Assembly (NCBI GenBank): GCA_900314905.1
Contig: OMXA01000001.1
Coordinates: 62,001-126,000, forward strand
Reading direction: 5' to 3'
DNA: 64,000 nucleotides
Source of the DNA: an uncultured Erysipelotrichaceae bacterium
GTDB lineage: Bacteria > Bacillota_I > Bacilli_A > Erysipelotrichales > Erysipelotrichaceae
How positions within the stretch are numbered: position 1 is the stretch's first letter; each line of letters starts with the position of its first letter. Shown here in pieces: positions 1-6,805 of this stretch. The translations under genes and the position numbers were made by a program. A model generated the notes under the pieces. That model worked only from the letters and a program-made list of their open reading frames with translations. It did no database searches and was not told the origin of the DNA.

Positions 1-663
1 AATCCGTTCCTCGGAGTCCGGGCAATCCGCTTCTGCCTGATGCGCAAGGATATCTTCCGGGTTCAGCTGCGGGCTCTGCTCCGTGCTTCCGCATTCGGAA
101 AGCTCTGCATCATGTTCCCGATGATTGCTACGCTGAATGAATTCCGTGAAGCAAAAGCTGTCTATAACGAAGAGCGTGAGAAACTGATTGCAGAAGGGGT
201 CAGAGTCGGTGATGATGTCGAAGTCGGCTGCATGATCGAAATCCCGGCTGCTGCAGTTCTTGCGGATAAGATTGCGGAAGAAGCAGACTTCTTCTCTATC
301 GGAACGAACGATCTGATCCAGTACACGATGGCTGCTGACCGCATGTCTCAGCAGGTATCCTATCTGTATCAGCCGCTGAATCCTTCCATTCTCCGTCTGA
401 TCAAGCATACGATCGACGGCGCTCACCAGCATGGCCGCTGGTGCGGAATGTGCGGTGAGATGGCTGGCGATGAGATGGCTGCTCCGGTGCTCTTAGGACT
501 TGGCCTGGATGAGTTCTCGATGAGCGCGTCCTCGATTACGCGCGCCCGCCGCATGATCGACGGCCTCTCCTATGCAGAGATGCAGAAGCTTGCCGAACAG
601 GCGCTGAACTGCTCCACTGAGGAAGAAGTTTCGGAACTTGTCCGCAAGGCACTCAGCAAGTAG
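1..663 (+). CDS. ptsI: Phosphoenolpyruvate-protein phosphotransferase (PTS enzyme I), C-terminal part
   Basis: The gene enters the window already open, so only the last 220 or so residues are present. Enzyme I transfers phosphate from phosphoenolpyruvate to HPr at the head of the sugar phosphotransferase system in the cytoplasm. The visible part is the PEP-binding TIM-barrel domain: it starts with [13 protein letters not shown], continues with [14 protein letters not shown] and [12 protein letters not shown], carries the [12 protein letters not shown] active-site strand, and has the [11 protein letters not shown] segment with the conserved cysteine that acts as general acid in this family. 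A hairpin terminator follows the stop directly. The identification is secure; the N-terminal half with the phospho-histidine lies outside the window. Confidence 0.96.
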   Translation, partial: NPFLGVRAIRFCLMRKDIFRVQLRALLRASAFGKLCIMFPMIATLNEFREAKAVYNEEREKLIAEGVRVGDDVEVGCMIEIPAAAVLADKIAEEADFFSIGTNDLIQYTMAADRMSQQVSYLYQPLNPSILRLIKHTIDGAHQHGRWCGMCGEMAGDEMAAPVLLGLGLDEFSMSASSITRARRMIDGLSYAEMQKLAEQALNCSTEEEVSELVRKALSK

Positions 664-672
664 TGTATACTT

Positions 673-710
673 AAGGTGCACAGAATTCTGTGTACCTTAT
701 TTTTTATTTT
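673..710 (+). terminator. Rho-independent terminator after ptsI
   Basis: An 11-bp stem (673-683 with 688-698, one G-U pair, AATT loop) is followed by a T-rich run at 700-710. The next gene's ATG begins at 711, directly after the T run. Confidence 0.85.
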
Positions 711-1193
711 ATGGAACCCAACACGAAAATACTCTTCATCTCCAGTACCGGCGGTCATCTGACCGAGCTGCTGCAGCTGTCTCCGATGTTTGCGGAGTGC
801 GACTTTCATCTGATTACCGAAAAGACCCCTGCAAACCTGAGCCTGAAAGACAGATACGGAACAGACAAAGTGGATTTTCTGGCTTATGGATCGAAGAGCC
901 AGCCCTGGACCTATCTGTTTCATTTCACGTATAACTGCATTCGCTCGCTGGTGCTGTATTTCCGGCTGAAACCGGATTACATCATCACGACCGGAACTCA
1001 TACGGCAGTGCCGATGTGCAGGATCGCACATCATTTCCATAAGAAAATCATCTGGATCGAGACGATGGCAAACAGCCAGACTCCGACCATGGCAGGCAAG
1101 ATGATCTATCCGATTGCCGACCTCTTTGTCGTGCAGTGGGAAAGCATGAAGAAGGTATACCCGAATGCCGTCTATGGAGGCTGGATCTTCTGA
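711..1193 (+). CDS. Alg14/PssD-like glycosyltransferase membrane subunit
   Basis: The protein starts NTKILFISSTGGHLTELLQL, the glycine-rich Rossmann start of the Alg14/PssD/CpsF family. In these two-part GT28 enzymes the Alg14-like half anchors the complex to the membrane and binds the lipid-linked acceptor, while the Alg13-like half binds the UDP-sugar. The central hydrophobic segment (YNCIRSLVLYFRLKPDYIITTG) and the IWIETMANSQTPTMAGKMIYPIADLF stretch agree with this. It overlaps the Alg13-like gene by one base (ATGA), so the two are surely co-translated. The start is uncertain: ATG 711 has no ribosome binding site, while an alternative GTG at 690 lies inside the upstream terminator hairpin with AAGGTG at 673-678. 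A TATACT at 666-671 may be a -10 box. Confidence 0.8.
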   Translation: MEPNTKILFISSTGGHLTELLQLSPMFAECDFHLITEKTPANLSLKDRYGTDKVDFLAYGSKSQPWTYLFHFTYNCIRSLVLYFRLKPDYIITTGTHTAVPMCRIAHHFHKKIIWIETMANSQTPTMAGKMIYPIADLFVVQWESMKKVYPNAVYGGWIF

Positions 1194-1687
1194 TGATTCT
1201 CGTTACCTTGGGAACGAATGACAAGAAATTCACCCGGCTGCTCGATGCGGTGGAACAGGCAATCCAGGAAGGCGCCATCACCGGAAAGGTCGTGGTCCAG
1301 GCCGGATTCACGGATTATCAGAGCAGCGATATGGAAGTGATCGCCTATATTGATCAGCAGAAGTTTGCGGAATACCTGAACCAGGCGGACCTCATCATCA
1401 CCCATGGCGGCGTCGGCACGATCATGACAGCGCTGCGTGAAAAGAAAAAAATTCTCGCCGCAGCGAGACTGGCAAAGTATCACGAACATGTCAATGACCA
1501 TCAGACCCAGCTGCTGGAATCCTTCGAACAGGCAGGATATCTGATCTACATGAGAGATCTGACGGATATCCGCCCGTATCTCAGACAGGCAGAAACCTTT
1601 GAGCCCAGACCCTATGTCAGTCAGCGCGATCATATGGTCTCTCTGATTGAGAGCTGGATTGATCAGGATCAGAATGCAGGCCGCTGA
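1193..1687 (+). CDS. Alg13/PssE-like glycosyltransferase catalytic subunit
   Basis: This 164-residue protein matches the C-terminal half of GT28 enzymes (MurG/Alg13). It opens with MILVTLGTNDKKFTRLL and has the donor-binding IITHGGVGTIMTAL motif, followed by HVNDHQTQLLESFEQAGYL, the segment that contacts the nucleotide sugar in Alg13. With the overlapping Alg14-like partner it should transfer a sugar, in known pairs GlcNAc or galactose, to a lipid-linked acceptor on the inner face of the membrane. No other polysaccharide genes are next to it here, so the product is unknown. The start at 1193 is set by the overlap and by GGAGG at 1176-1180. Confidence 0.82.
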   Translation: MILVTLGTNDKKFTRLLDAVEQAIQEGAITGKVVVQAGFTDYQSSDMEVIAYIDQQKFAEYLNQADLIITHGGVGTIMTALREKKKILAAARLAKYHEHVNDHQTQLLESFEQAGYLIYMRDLTDIRPYLRQAETFEPRPYVSQRDHMVSLIESWIDQDQNAGR

Positions 1688-1701
1688 AGCCTGCATGTTT
1701 T
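1674..1701 (+). terminator. Probable terminator of the Alg14/Alg13 pair
   Basis: An 8-bp perfect stem (1674-1681 with 1689-1696) overlaps the stop codon and is followed by GTTTTC. The T run is short, so this is a moderate call. It separates the pair from the convergent phosphatase gene. Confidence 0.5.
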
Positions 1702-2444
1702 CATGTTCTGACTTTCAGATAAGGGTAGGTCGAAGGAACGTAGAACTCTTTCTGATCCTCCAGGCGAACGCATCCCAGCCTTCTTCCGTAGACACACCCG
1801 CAGTCGATATGCAGAATCGGCTTCTTCTTTCCGCGGATGATTTTCCCGTCGTATTGGCTTCCGTATAGAAATGTCGGCATATGTCCGACAATCATCGTCA
1901 CATCTTCATATGGATTATCTTCTATGCCGATATGCGGCCAGATCAGTTCAAACTCCGGCACTTCAGCCGGATTGACTCCTGCTCTGCAATAGCTTCCCAG
2001 CCCGGAATGCACGAGCAGGTACTTCGTTCCCTTAATTTCCAGAAACTGATAGAGCTTATGTTCCTGCAGATAGTTCTGAATATCATAGCAGGCCGGCTCA
2101 TCCAGATCCATGAACTGATCTGCGGTCGAAAGGCCTCCGTTATAGCTCATCCAGGTTACGAAATCATCAGACATCGTCGGCATATAGAGGGTTCCTTCAT
2201 CTGACTTTCCGCGGATCAGCTCCGGAATATATCTGGCCAGCCACACATCATGGTTGCCGAAAATCAGATGCATCGAAGGACAGTGCATGATCTCCAGCAG
2301 CAGGGGAATCGAATCCCGACCGCGATCGCATACATCCCCGACAATCCACATCTCATCATAGTCAGGATGAAAATCGATCACCTTGAGCATATGATCGAAC
2401 TCGGTTTTGCAGCCATGCAGATCGCTGATCACATACGTTGCCAT
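1701..2444 (-). CDS. PP1/PP2A-like metallophosphoesterase
   Basis: All metal-binding blocks of the calcineurin-like phosphoesterase fold are visible: SDLHG near residue 8, GDVCDRGRDS near residue 36, GNHDVW near residue 65, a late VGHMPTF block, and IDCGCVYGRRLGCVRLED near the C-terminus. This arrangement matches bacterial serine/threonine phosphatases and symmetrical diadenosine tetraphosphatases (PrpA, PrpE, ApaH relatives). The substrate, phosphoprotein or dinucleoside polyphosphate, cannot be chosen from the sequence. The gene is monocistronic. Its start lies only nine bases after a TAGAAT -10 box with no ribosome binding site, so its mRNA is probably almost leaderless. Confidence 0.85.
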   Translation of the reverse strand: MATYVISDLHGCKTEFDHMLKVIDFHPDYDEMWIVGDVCDRGRDSIPLLLEIMHCPSMHLIFGNHDVWLARYIPELIRGKSDEGTLYMPTMSDDFVTWMSYNGGLSTADQFMDLDEPACYDIQNYLQEHKLYQFLEIKGTKYLLVHSGLGSYCRAGVNPAEVPEFELIWPHIGIEDNPYEDVTMIVGHMPTFLYGSQYDGKIIRGKKKPILHIDCGCVYGRRLGCVRLEDQKEFYVPSTYPYLKVRT

Positions 2445-2453
2445 AACAGTCTT

Positions 2454-2478
2454 ATTCTAGCATTTCCAGTATCTGGAA
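2454..2478 (-). promoter_or_regulatory. Extended -10 promoter and dyad upstream of the metallophosphatase
   Basis: On the minus strand TGCTAGAAT (TAGAAT at 2459-2454) lies nine bases before the start codon. Just upstream is a perfect dyad, TTCCAG-TAT-CTGGAA at 2464-2478, which replaces any recognisable -35 box and could be an operator. No ribosome binding site fits between the -10 and the ATG. Confidence 0.6.
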
Positions 2479-2536
2479 GCGCCAGAAATATCCGCATCGG
2501 AAATGTGAGCAAATGCGTTTGAAAAAGCATTTTTTC

Positions 2537-2565
2537 TTTTCATCAAAGGAGGTCTTTGCTATAAT
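2537..2565 (+). promoter_or_regulatory. yebC promoter
   Basis: An extended -10 (TGCTATAAT, TATAAT at 2560-2565) lies 17 bases downstream of TTTTCA (2537-2542). The leader to the ATG at 2611 is about 40 bases. Confidence 0.7.
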
Positions 2566-2610
2566 GTCACAGGTATTTCTCTAGGAAAACTGAAGGGTGG
2601 TATTGATTAT

Positions 2611-3336
2611 ATGGGAAGAGCACATGAAGTGCGCGCAGCCTCAATGGCTAAAACAGCTGCTGCAAAGTCCAAGCTGTATTCTCGCTTCGGAAAGGAACTT
2701 TATATTGCAGCAAAATCCGGCGTGCCTGACCCTGATATGAATCTTGCTCTGGCAAGAAAAATCAAGGAAGCAAAGTCCAACCAGGTGCCGGCAGACGTCA
2801 TCAAGAGAGCAATCGAGAAAGCAAAGGGCGGTACAGATGAAAACTATACCGAATGCCGCTATGAAGGATTCGGTCCTGGCGCAAGCACCGTCATCATCGA
2901 CTGCCTCACGGATAACACAAACCGTTCTTATACTGAAGTGAAGACCGCATTCAACCGCTGCAAGGGATCCAAGATCGCCAATGCAGGCTCTGTCTCCTTC
3001 GGCTATGAGCAGATCGGCCTCTTCGAATTCCCTTATGAAGACGAAGACAAGATGATGGAAGCGATGATGGACGCAGAAGTAGATCTCAAGGATATCAGCG
3101 TTGAAGATGGAGTCATGCAGGTCAAGACTTCCTTCCAGGATTTCGGCAAAGCTCAGGACGCAATCGAGAAGCTGATTCCGAATGTGGAATTCTCTACCTG
3201 CGAAGTGACGATGTATCCGAATGAATGGGTAACCCTGGACTCTGACGAAGACAAAGCCGCATTCCAGAAACTCATGGATACTCTCAATGACATCGACGAT
3301 GTCAATAAAGTCTATTCCAACGTACAGGAAGGCTGA
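2611..3336 (+). CDS. yebC: YebC/PmpR-family regulatory protein
   Basis: The protein is 241 residues, the family's normal length, and starts MGRAHEVRAASMAKTAAAKSK. It keeps the YebC core: FGKELYIAAKSG, DPDMNLALARKIKEAK, ADVIKRAIEKAKGG, and YEGFGPGASTVIIDCLTDNTNR. Members were first described as DNA-binding regulators (PmpR); recent work on YebC and YeeI paralogs links them to relief of ribosome stalling at proline runs. Which role applies here is not decidable from sequence. It has its own promoter and terminator, and GAAGGGTGG sits upstream of the ATG. Confidence 0.93.
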   Translation: MGRAHEVRAASMAKTAAAKSKLYSRFGKELYIAAKSGVPDPDMNLALARKIKEAKSNQVPADVIKRAIEKAKGGTDENYTECRYEGFGPGASTVIIDCLTDNTNRSYTEVKTAFNRCKGSKIANAGSVSFGYEQIGLFEFPYEDEDKMMEAMMDAEVDLKDISVEDGVMQVKTSFQDFGKAQDAIEKLIPNVEFSTCEVTMYPNEWVTLDSDEDKAAFQKLMDTLNDIDDVNKVYSNVQEG

Positions 3337-3343
3337 TGCATGG

Positions 3344-3366
3344 ACCCGGCACCGTCCGGGTTTTCA
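3344..3366 (+). terminator. Terminator after yebC
   Basis: A 6-bp GC-rich stem (ACCCGG at 3344-3349 with CCGGGT at 3356-3361) is followed by TTTTC. Confidence 0.65.
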
Positions 3367-3367
3367 T

Positions 3368-3395
3368 TTGCCCAAAAGCCTGATTCTGCTATACT
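3368..3395 (+). promoter_or_regulatory. tagD promoter, apparently leaderless
   Basis: TTGCCC (3368-3373) is spaced 16 bases from TATACT (3390-3395), which also carries an extended TGC. The ATG of tagD follows after only six bases (GAAGCC), so transcription should begin at or next to the start codon. Confidence 0.65.
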
Positions 3396-3401
3396 GAAGC
3401 C

Positions 3402-3803
3402 ATGATACGTGTAATTACATATGGAACTTATGACCTTCTGCACTGGGGCCATATCCGCCTGCTGCAGCGGGCAAAATCACTCGGCGACTATCTGATCGTC
3501 GGCTTGTCAACGGATGAATTCAATGCCGGCAAGGGCAAGCAGGCCTACCATCCTTATGAGGAACGGAAAGCCATGCTGGAAGCCATCCGCTACGTTGATC
3601 TTGTGATACCGGAAGAAACCTGGGAACAGAAACGCTCGGATATTGAGAAATGCCAGGCAGACATCTTCGTGATGGGCGATGACTGGAAAGGAAAGTTCGA
3701 CGATCTCTCCGACCTCTGCCGGGTGGTGTATCTCCCCAGGACCGAAGGCATCTCCACCACCAAGATCAAGCATGATCTGGAACTGCTGGGCAGAAAGGGC
3801 TAA
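3402..3803 (+). CDS. tagD: Glycerol-3-phosphate cytidylyltransferase
   Basis: The enzyme makes CDP-glycerol from CTP and glycerol 3-phosphate, the donor for glycerol-phosphate wall polymers. At 133 residues it has TagD's normal length. Visible motifs are ITYGTYDLLHWGHIRLLQRAK with the HxGH nucleotidyltransferase site near residue 14, the RYVDLVIPEETWEQK segment, FVMGDDWKGKFDDL, and EGISTTKIK, which corresponds to the RTEGISTT substrate loop of the family. No other teichoic acid genes are nearby. There is no ribosome binding site in the six bases between the -10 box and the ATG. Its stop codon overlaps the stop of the convergent tmcAL gene by four bases. Confidence 0.93.
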   Translation: MIRVITYGTYDLLHWGHIRLLQRAKSLGDYLIVGLSTDEFNAGKGKQAYHPYEERKAMLEAIRYVDLVIPEETWEQKRSDIEKCQADIFVMGDDWKGKFDDLSDLCRVVYLPRTEGISTTKIKHDLELLGRKG

Positions 3804-4918
3804 TCTCTGACATAATGTGCACCTGCAATCTCTTCTCTGAGTATGCGGGTGCGTTCTTTTTCCGGCAGGACGGAGGTATAAAGCAGGCAGGAGCGGAATT
3901 CCATTTCACGGTATGGATAGGGGACATCTGCAAAGCGGCTGGCAAATCTGACGCCGCTCTTGCGCATGTCATGAAGATATTTCCGCCCTCTGTCATTGAA
4001 TGCCAGGACCCGGATCGTATCATAAGGCGGAAGTGCCTTCACTTCCTGTTTCTCCAGCTGCATCATTGCGGAAAGACACGTTCTGCGGATTCTTCCGGCG
4101 GTATACCGGTAGTTCACGCATGCCGAAAGAAACCCATCCCAGGTGCTTTCCTTCCTGGCATTGGCGATCAGATGATTCTCAATGCCTTCCCGGAACAGGA
4201 AGAACTGAGACAGCCGCTCCGGCTTGCTCGTCAATAGAAACGTGCGCAGGTATGGATAGAACTGCTCCATATACACCGGCGATCCATGCAGCAGCGCTTC
4301 TTTCATCGGGGTCGTGCTGCAAAGGTCTTTTCCTTCTTTCAGCGCAGTCCGGATTGCCAAGGCACTGCTGGTCTCATGAAGTTCCGGGTCCAGATAGGAA
4401 GTCGTACGCGGAATCAGCACCGGCTCAATCGCCGTGCCGGCAATTTCCTTGAGGTAGGAAACAGCGAGAATATCATTCGGTCTCATGCTCGTCGTCAATA
4501 GGCTGTAAGCCTTCGGAAAGCTCATGCCCGTATCCAGGGACTGATGGAGATGATCCGGATTCACCGGAGTCTCGGCAATCTCTCTGAGATTCTCGAGGTT
4601 TCCGCACTCGCTGCCGAAGCTGATATAGTTCGCTCCAGCTGCCTTCATCACGGAAACTGCGCCATGGGCAAAGCCGGAAGCACTCTGAGTCGCATAAATA
4701 TAAGGGAGCTCTGCAACGAGATCCACGCCTCCGCGTACCGCCGCCTCGGCTCTTGCAAACTGATCCAGGATTGCAGGTTCTCCGCGCTGTACCCAGTTTC
4801 CGCTCATGACGGCCATCACGATATCGCAGCCGGTCTTCTTTCTTGCTTCCTCGATCTGATACTGATGTCCCTTATGGAACGGATTGTATTCTGCAGCTAT
4901 GGCCAGGACACTTGTCAT
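3800..4918 (-). CDS. tmcAL: tRNA(Met) cytidine acetate ligase
   Basis: TmcAL (YlbM) uses acetate and ATP to form N4-acetylcytidine at the wobble base of elongator tRNA-Met. The N-terminus MTSVLAIAAEYNPFHKGHQ carries the HxGH nucleotidyltransferase motif, and VMAVMSGNWVQRGEPAILDQFARAE, FGSECGN and NDILAVSYLKE are typical of the family. The protein is 372 residues, a little shorter than the B. subtilis member, with the C-terminal helical part ending at GAHYVRD. The start at 4918 was chosen for the family N-terminus and the AGAGGAA upstream; a longer open frame upstream is antisense to the hydrolase gene. It converges on tagD with overlapping stop codons and is divergent from the hydrolase. Confidence 0.92.
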   Translation of the reverse strand: MTSVLAIAAEYNPFHKGHQYQIEEARKKTGCDIVMAVMSGNWVQRGEPAILDQFARAEAAVRGGVDLVAELPYIYATQSASGFAHGAVSVMKAAGANYISFGSECGNLENLREIAETPVNPDHLHQSLDTGMSFPKAYSLLTTSMRPNDILAVSYLKEIAGTAIEPVLIPRTTSYLDPELHETSSALAIRTALKEGKDLCSTTPMKEALLHGSPVYMEQFYPYLRTFLLTSKPERLSQFFLFREGIENHLIANARKESTWDGFLSACVNYRYTAGRIRRTCLSAMMQLEKQEVKALPPYDTIRVLAFNDRGRKYLHDMRKSGVRFASRFADVPYPYREMEFRSCLLYTSVLPEKERTRILREEIAGAHYVRD

Positions 4919-4949
4919 AATCTGTCTGATTCCTCTTCTTTCGAATTGT

Positions 4950-4957
4950 ATTATACT
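4950..4957. promoter_or_regulatory. Overlapping divergent -10 boxes (tmcAL / hydrolase)
   Basis: The sequence TATTATACTG contains TATAAT on the minus strand (4955-4950, for tmcAL) and TATACT on the plus strand (4952-4957, for the hydrolase). The two -10 elements share four bases, so two polymerases could not bind at once. Confidence 0.6.
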
Positions 4958-4984
4958 GAACTCAGCGAAAGGATTATCCATAAT

Positions 4985-5857
4985 ATGAATTCCTATGATA
5001 CGATTTACCGCCCTGAAGGGGAGGTGAAAGGTGCTGTCGTCATCGTTCATGGCATGAGCGAGCACCAGAAACGCTACCGGGACTTTGCACAATATCTGAA
5101 AAGCCGCGGCTATGGCGTGATTGCCTATGATCTGCCCGGTCATGGCGAACATGCTCAGGAACTGGGATGGTTCGGTGAGAGCGGCGGTGCGGATGTTCTG
5201 ATTGACAGCGCCGTCGATCGCATTCACGACGCAAAGGAACTGTTCCCGGATGTCCCGTTCTTCCTGTTCGGACATTCGATGGGGACGATGATTGCCCGCT
5301 GCCTGCTTCAGAATCATGATCAGGAACTGGATGGCCTGATCCTCTCTGGAGCACCATGCTGGCAGAAGGCCGCAGACGGGGGCATCGCAGCCGGAAAAGC
5401 AATCCGTTTCTTCAAGGGAAAGAAGGGACATTCCCGCTTCATGGACAATGCGGTCACCGGTTCCTTCAACAAGTGCGTGAAGAATCCCCGTACCCAGTCC
5501 GACTGGCTGTCCTGCAGTACGGCAAATGTAGATGCGTATCTGGCTGATCCGCTGTGCGGATTTCCATTCACGATCCAGGGCTACCTCGATGAGATGGAAC
5601 TGATGAAGCGCATGCACGATGTTTCCGGGTATCATGTCACGAAACCGGATCTTCCGATCTGGTTCATCAGCGGCGAAGGAGATCCATGCCGCGGAGGAGA
5701 GGAAGGATTCAATGACAGCATCTCCACGCTCCGGAAGGCAGGATATCAGAAGGTGGACGCAAAGCTCTGGTCGAACATGCGTCATGAGATTCTGAATGAG
5801 ACCGATCGCATGCAGGTATTCGAGGCTGTCGGAAATTGGCTGGATGAGCATTGCTGA
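4985..5857 (+). CDS. Alpha/beta hydrolase, lysophospholipase/monoacylglycerol lipase type
   Basis: This 290-residue protein has the order of a serine hydrolase 4 (monoacylglycerol lipase-like) fold: AVVIVHGMSEHQKRY with the oxyanion HG, VIAYDLPGHGEH, the nucleophile elbow FGHSMGTMIA, a cap region, and late candidates for the acid (PIWFISGEGDP) and the catalytic histidine (MRHEILNETD). No signal peptide or membrane segment is visible, so it is probably cytoplasmic and acts on lysolipids or monoglycerides; the substrate is inferred from the family. ATG 4985 was chosen as the first methionine before the fold, with AAAGG at 4968-4972 and the TATACT box upstream. Confidence 0.82.
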   Translation: MNSYDTIYRPEGEVKGAVVIVHGMSEHQKRYRDFAQYLKSRGYGVIAYDLPGHGEHAQELGWFGESGGADVLIDSAVDRIHDAKELFPDVPFFLFGHSMGTMIARCLLQNHDQELDGLILSGAPCWQKAADGGIAAGKAIRFFKGKKGHSRFMDNAVTGSFNKCVKNPRTQSDWLSCSTANVDAYLADPLCGFPFTIQGYLDEMELMKRMHDVSGYHVTKPDLPIWFISGEGDPCRGGEEGFNDSISTLRKAGYQKVDAKLWSNMRHEILNETDRMQVFEAVGNWLDEHC

Positions 5858-5872
5858 GCCTGAAAACGTGCA

Positions 5873-5900
5873 TTGACTTTGTTTCATGGTCTGCTATAAT
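5873..5900 (+). promoter_or_regulatory. Promoter of the DUF177-rpmF operon
   Basis: TTGACT (5873-5878) and TATAAT (5895-5900) are separated by 16 bases. AAGGAGG follows at the expected distance before the GTG start. Confidence 0.8.
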
Positions 5901-5932
5901 TGTGGCGTTAACGAGCGAAGGAGGCCCTGGCG

Positions 5933-6439
5933 GTGAAGTGGACTAGGTCTATGCTGAGCGGTTCTTCATCTGAAGAGATTCGCTTTGATGAAGCTGTTGA
6001 GATTGACCCGGAAGTATTCGCGTCCAATTCCCGCATCAATGGAGTGAAGGATGTCCGGGTTTCCGGAACGGGGCTGTATCAGGAAGCTTCAGAACGGTTC
6101 TATGTCACGATGAAGATCCATGGCATCATGTGTCTTCCGGATGCTGTGACCGGTCTGGAGATCGAATGTCCCTTCGAGACGGAGCGAGAACAGGTCTTCG
6201 CATTTGAGGATACTGATGAAGATGACGTCTGGGTCGTTAAGGATGAAGTCATCGAGCTGCTTCCGGTCGTGATCGAAGAGATCCTCTCCGAAGTGCCGCT
6301 GCAGGTGACGGAGGCCTCTATTGAAGATTATCCGAGCGGTGATGGCTGGCGGGTGATTTCCGAAGAGGAGTTCGAGAAGAGTCAGGCAGAGAAGGGTGAT
6401 CCGCGTCTGGCAAAGCTCAGAGATTACGGTAAAGAATAA
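5933..6439 (+). CDS. DUF177 (YceD-family) protein
   Basis: The 168-residue acidic protein belongs to the DUF177/YceD family, which almost always sits directly before rpmF, as here. Family members are linked to 23S rRNA accumulation and 50S biogenesis in bacteria and plastids. Visible features are the FDEAVEIDP segment, the central [24 protein letters not shown] region in which the cysteines may matter, and the acidic [19 protein letters not shown] stretch before a C-terminal helix with RLAKLRDY. It lacks the full cysteine-rich PRCG... ending of longer members. The start is GTG, with AAGGAGG ten bases upstream. Confidence 0.85.
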   Translation: MKWTRSMLSGSSSEEIRFDEAVEIDPEVFASNSRINGVKDVRVSGTGLYQEASERFYVTMKIHGIMCLPDAVTGLEIECPFETEREQVFAFEDTDEDDVWVVKDEVIELLPVVIEEILSEVPLQVTEASIEDYPSGDGWRVISEEEFEKSQAEKGDPRLAKLRDYGKE

Positions 6440-6456
6440 CAGGAGGTGTCAGACAG

Positions 6457-6648
6457 ATGGCAGTACAGCAGAGAAGAAATTCCAAGACCAGAAGAGATAA
6501 GAGAAGAACGCATTACAAGCTCGCTGCTCCGACTCTGGTTAAATGCCCGGTCTGCGGTGCATATAAGCAGCCGCATCATGCATGCCCGAACTGCGGTTCC
6601 GTCGGCGATGCGAAGAAGACCGCTCAGCCGGCTGAAGAGCAGGCATAA
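6457..6648 (+). CDS. rpmF: 50S ribosomal protein L32
   Basis: At 63 residues it starts [19 protein letters not shown], the basic L32 N-terminus. The zinc-ribbon cysteines are intact as C30, C33, C43 and C46 (CPVCG and CPNCG), so this is the zinc-binding form. The C-terminal tail is an Ala/Glu-rich extension of about 15 residues. It follows DUF177 by 17 bases with AGGAGG upstream and ends at a strong terminator. Confidence 0.97.
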   Translation: MAVQQRRNSKTRRDKRRTHYKLAAPTLVKCPVCGAYKQPHHACPNCGSVGDAKKTAQPAEEQA

Positions 6649-6674
6649 GAGACAGGAACGTCTGGATTTTTCTG

Positions 6675-6706
6675 AAACCATTTCCTTCAGGGAGATGGTT
6701 TTTTTT
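6675..6706 (+). terminator. Terminator after rpmF
   Basis: A 9-bp stem (6677-6685 with 6691-6699, one G-U pair, five-base loop) is followed by eight Ts. Confidence 0.85.
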
Positions 6707-6737
6707 AGTTTCTTAATTTTTTCTTAAGGCTGATTCT

Positions 6738-6764
6738 TGTAAAACGAGGCTCCTGTGGTAGACT
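6738..6764 (+). promoter_or_regulatory. mraZ (dcw) promoter
   Basis: A TAGACT box (6759-6764) with extended TGG lies 15 bases after TTGTAA (6738-6743). The 9-base word TGTGGTAGA occurs twice, at 6754 and 6765, overlapping the -10. The MraZ repeats begin right after the expected start of transcription. Confidence 0.5.
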
Positions 6765-6772
6765 TGTGGTAG

Positions 6773-6800
6773 AAAGTACCAGAAAGTGGAGGAAAGTGGA
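6773..6800 (+). promoter_or_regulatory. MraZ operator: three AAAGTGG-type repeats at 10-bp period
   Basis: AAAGTACC (6773), AAAGTGGA (6783) and AAAGTGGA (6793) recur at exactly ten-base spacing between the promoter and the mraZ start. This matches the MraZ box described in Mollicutes (AAAGTG repeats on one DNA face), through which MraZ controls its own operon. The last repeat overlaps the GGAG ribosome binding site. Confidence 0.75.
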
Positions 6801-6805
6801 GCTTG

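Noticed and set aside
4919..5887. N-terminal extension of tmcAL over the hydrolase gene
   Set aside because: The TmcAL family starts at MTSVLAIAAEYNPFHKGH, a ribosome binding site and -10 box lie just upstream of it, and the extension is antisense to a clear alpha/beta hydrolase.
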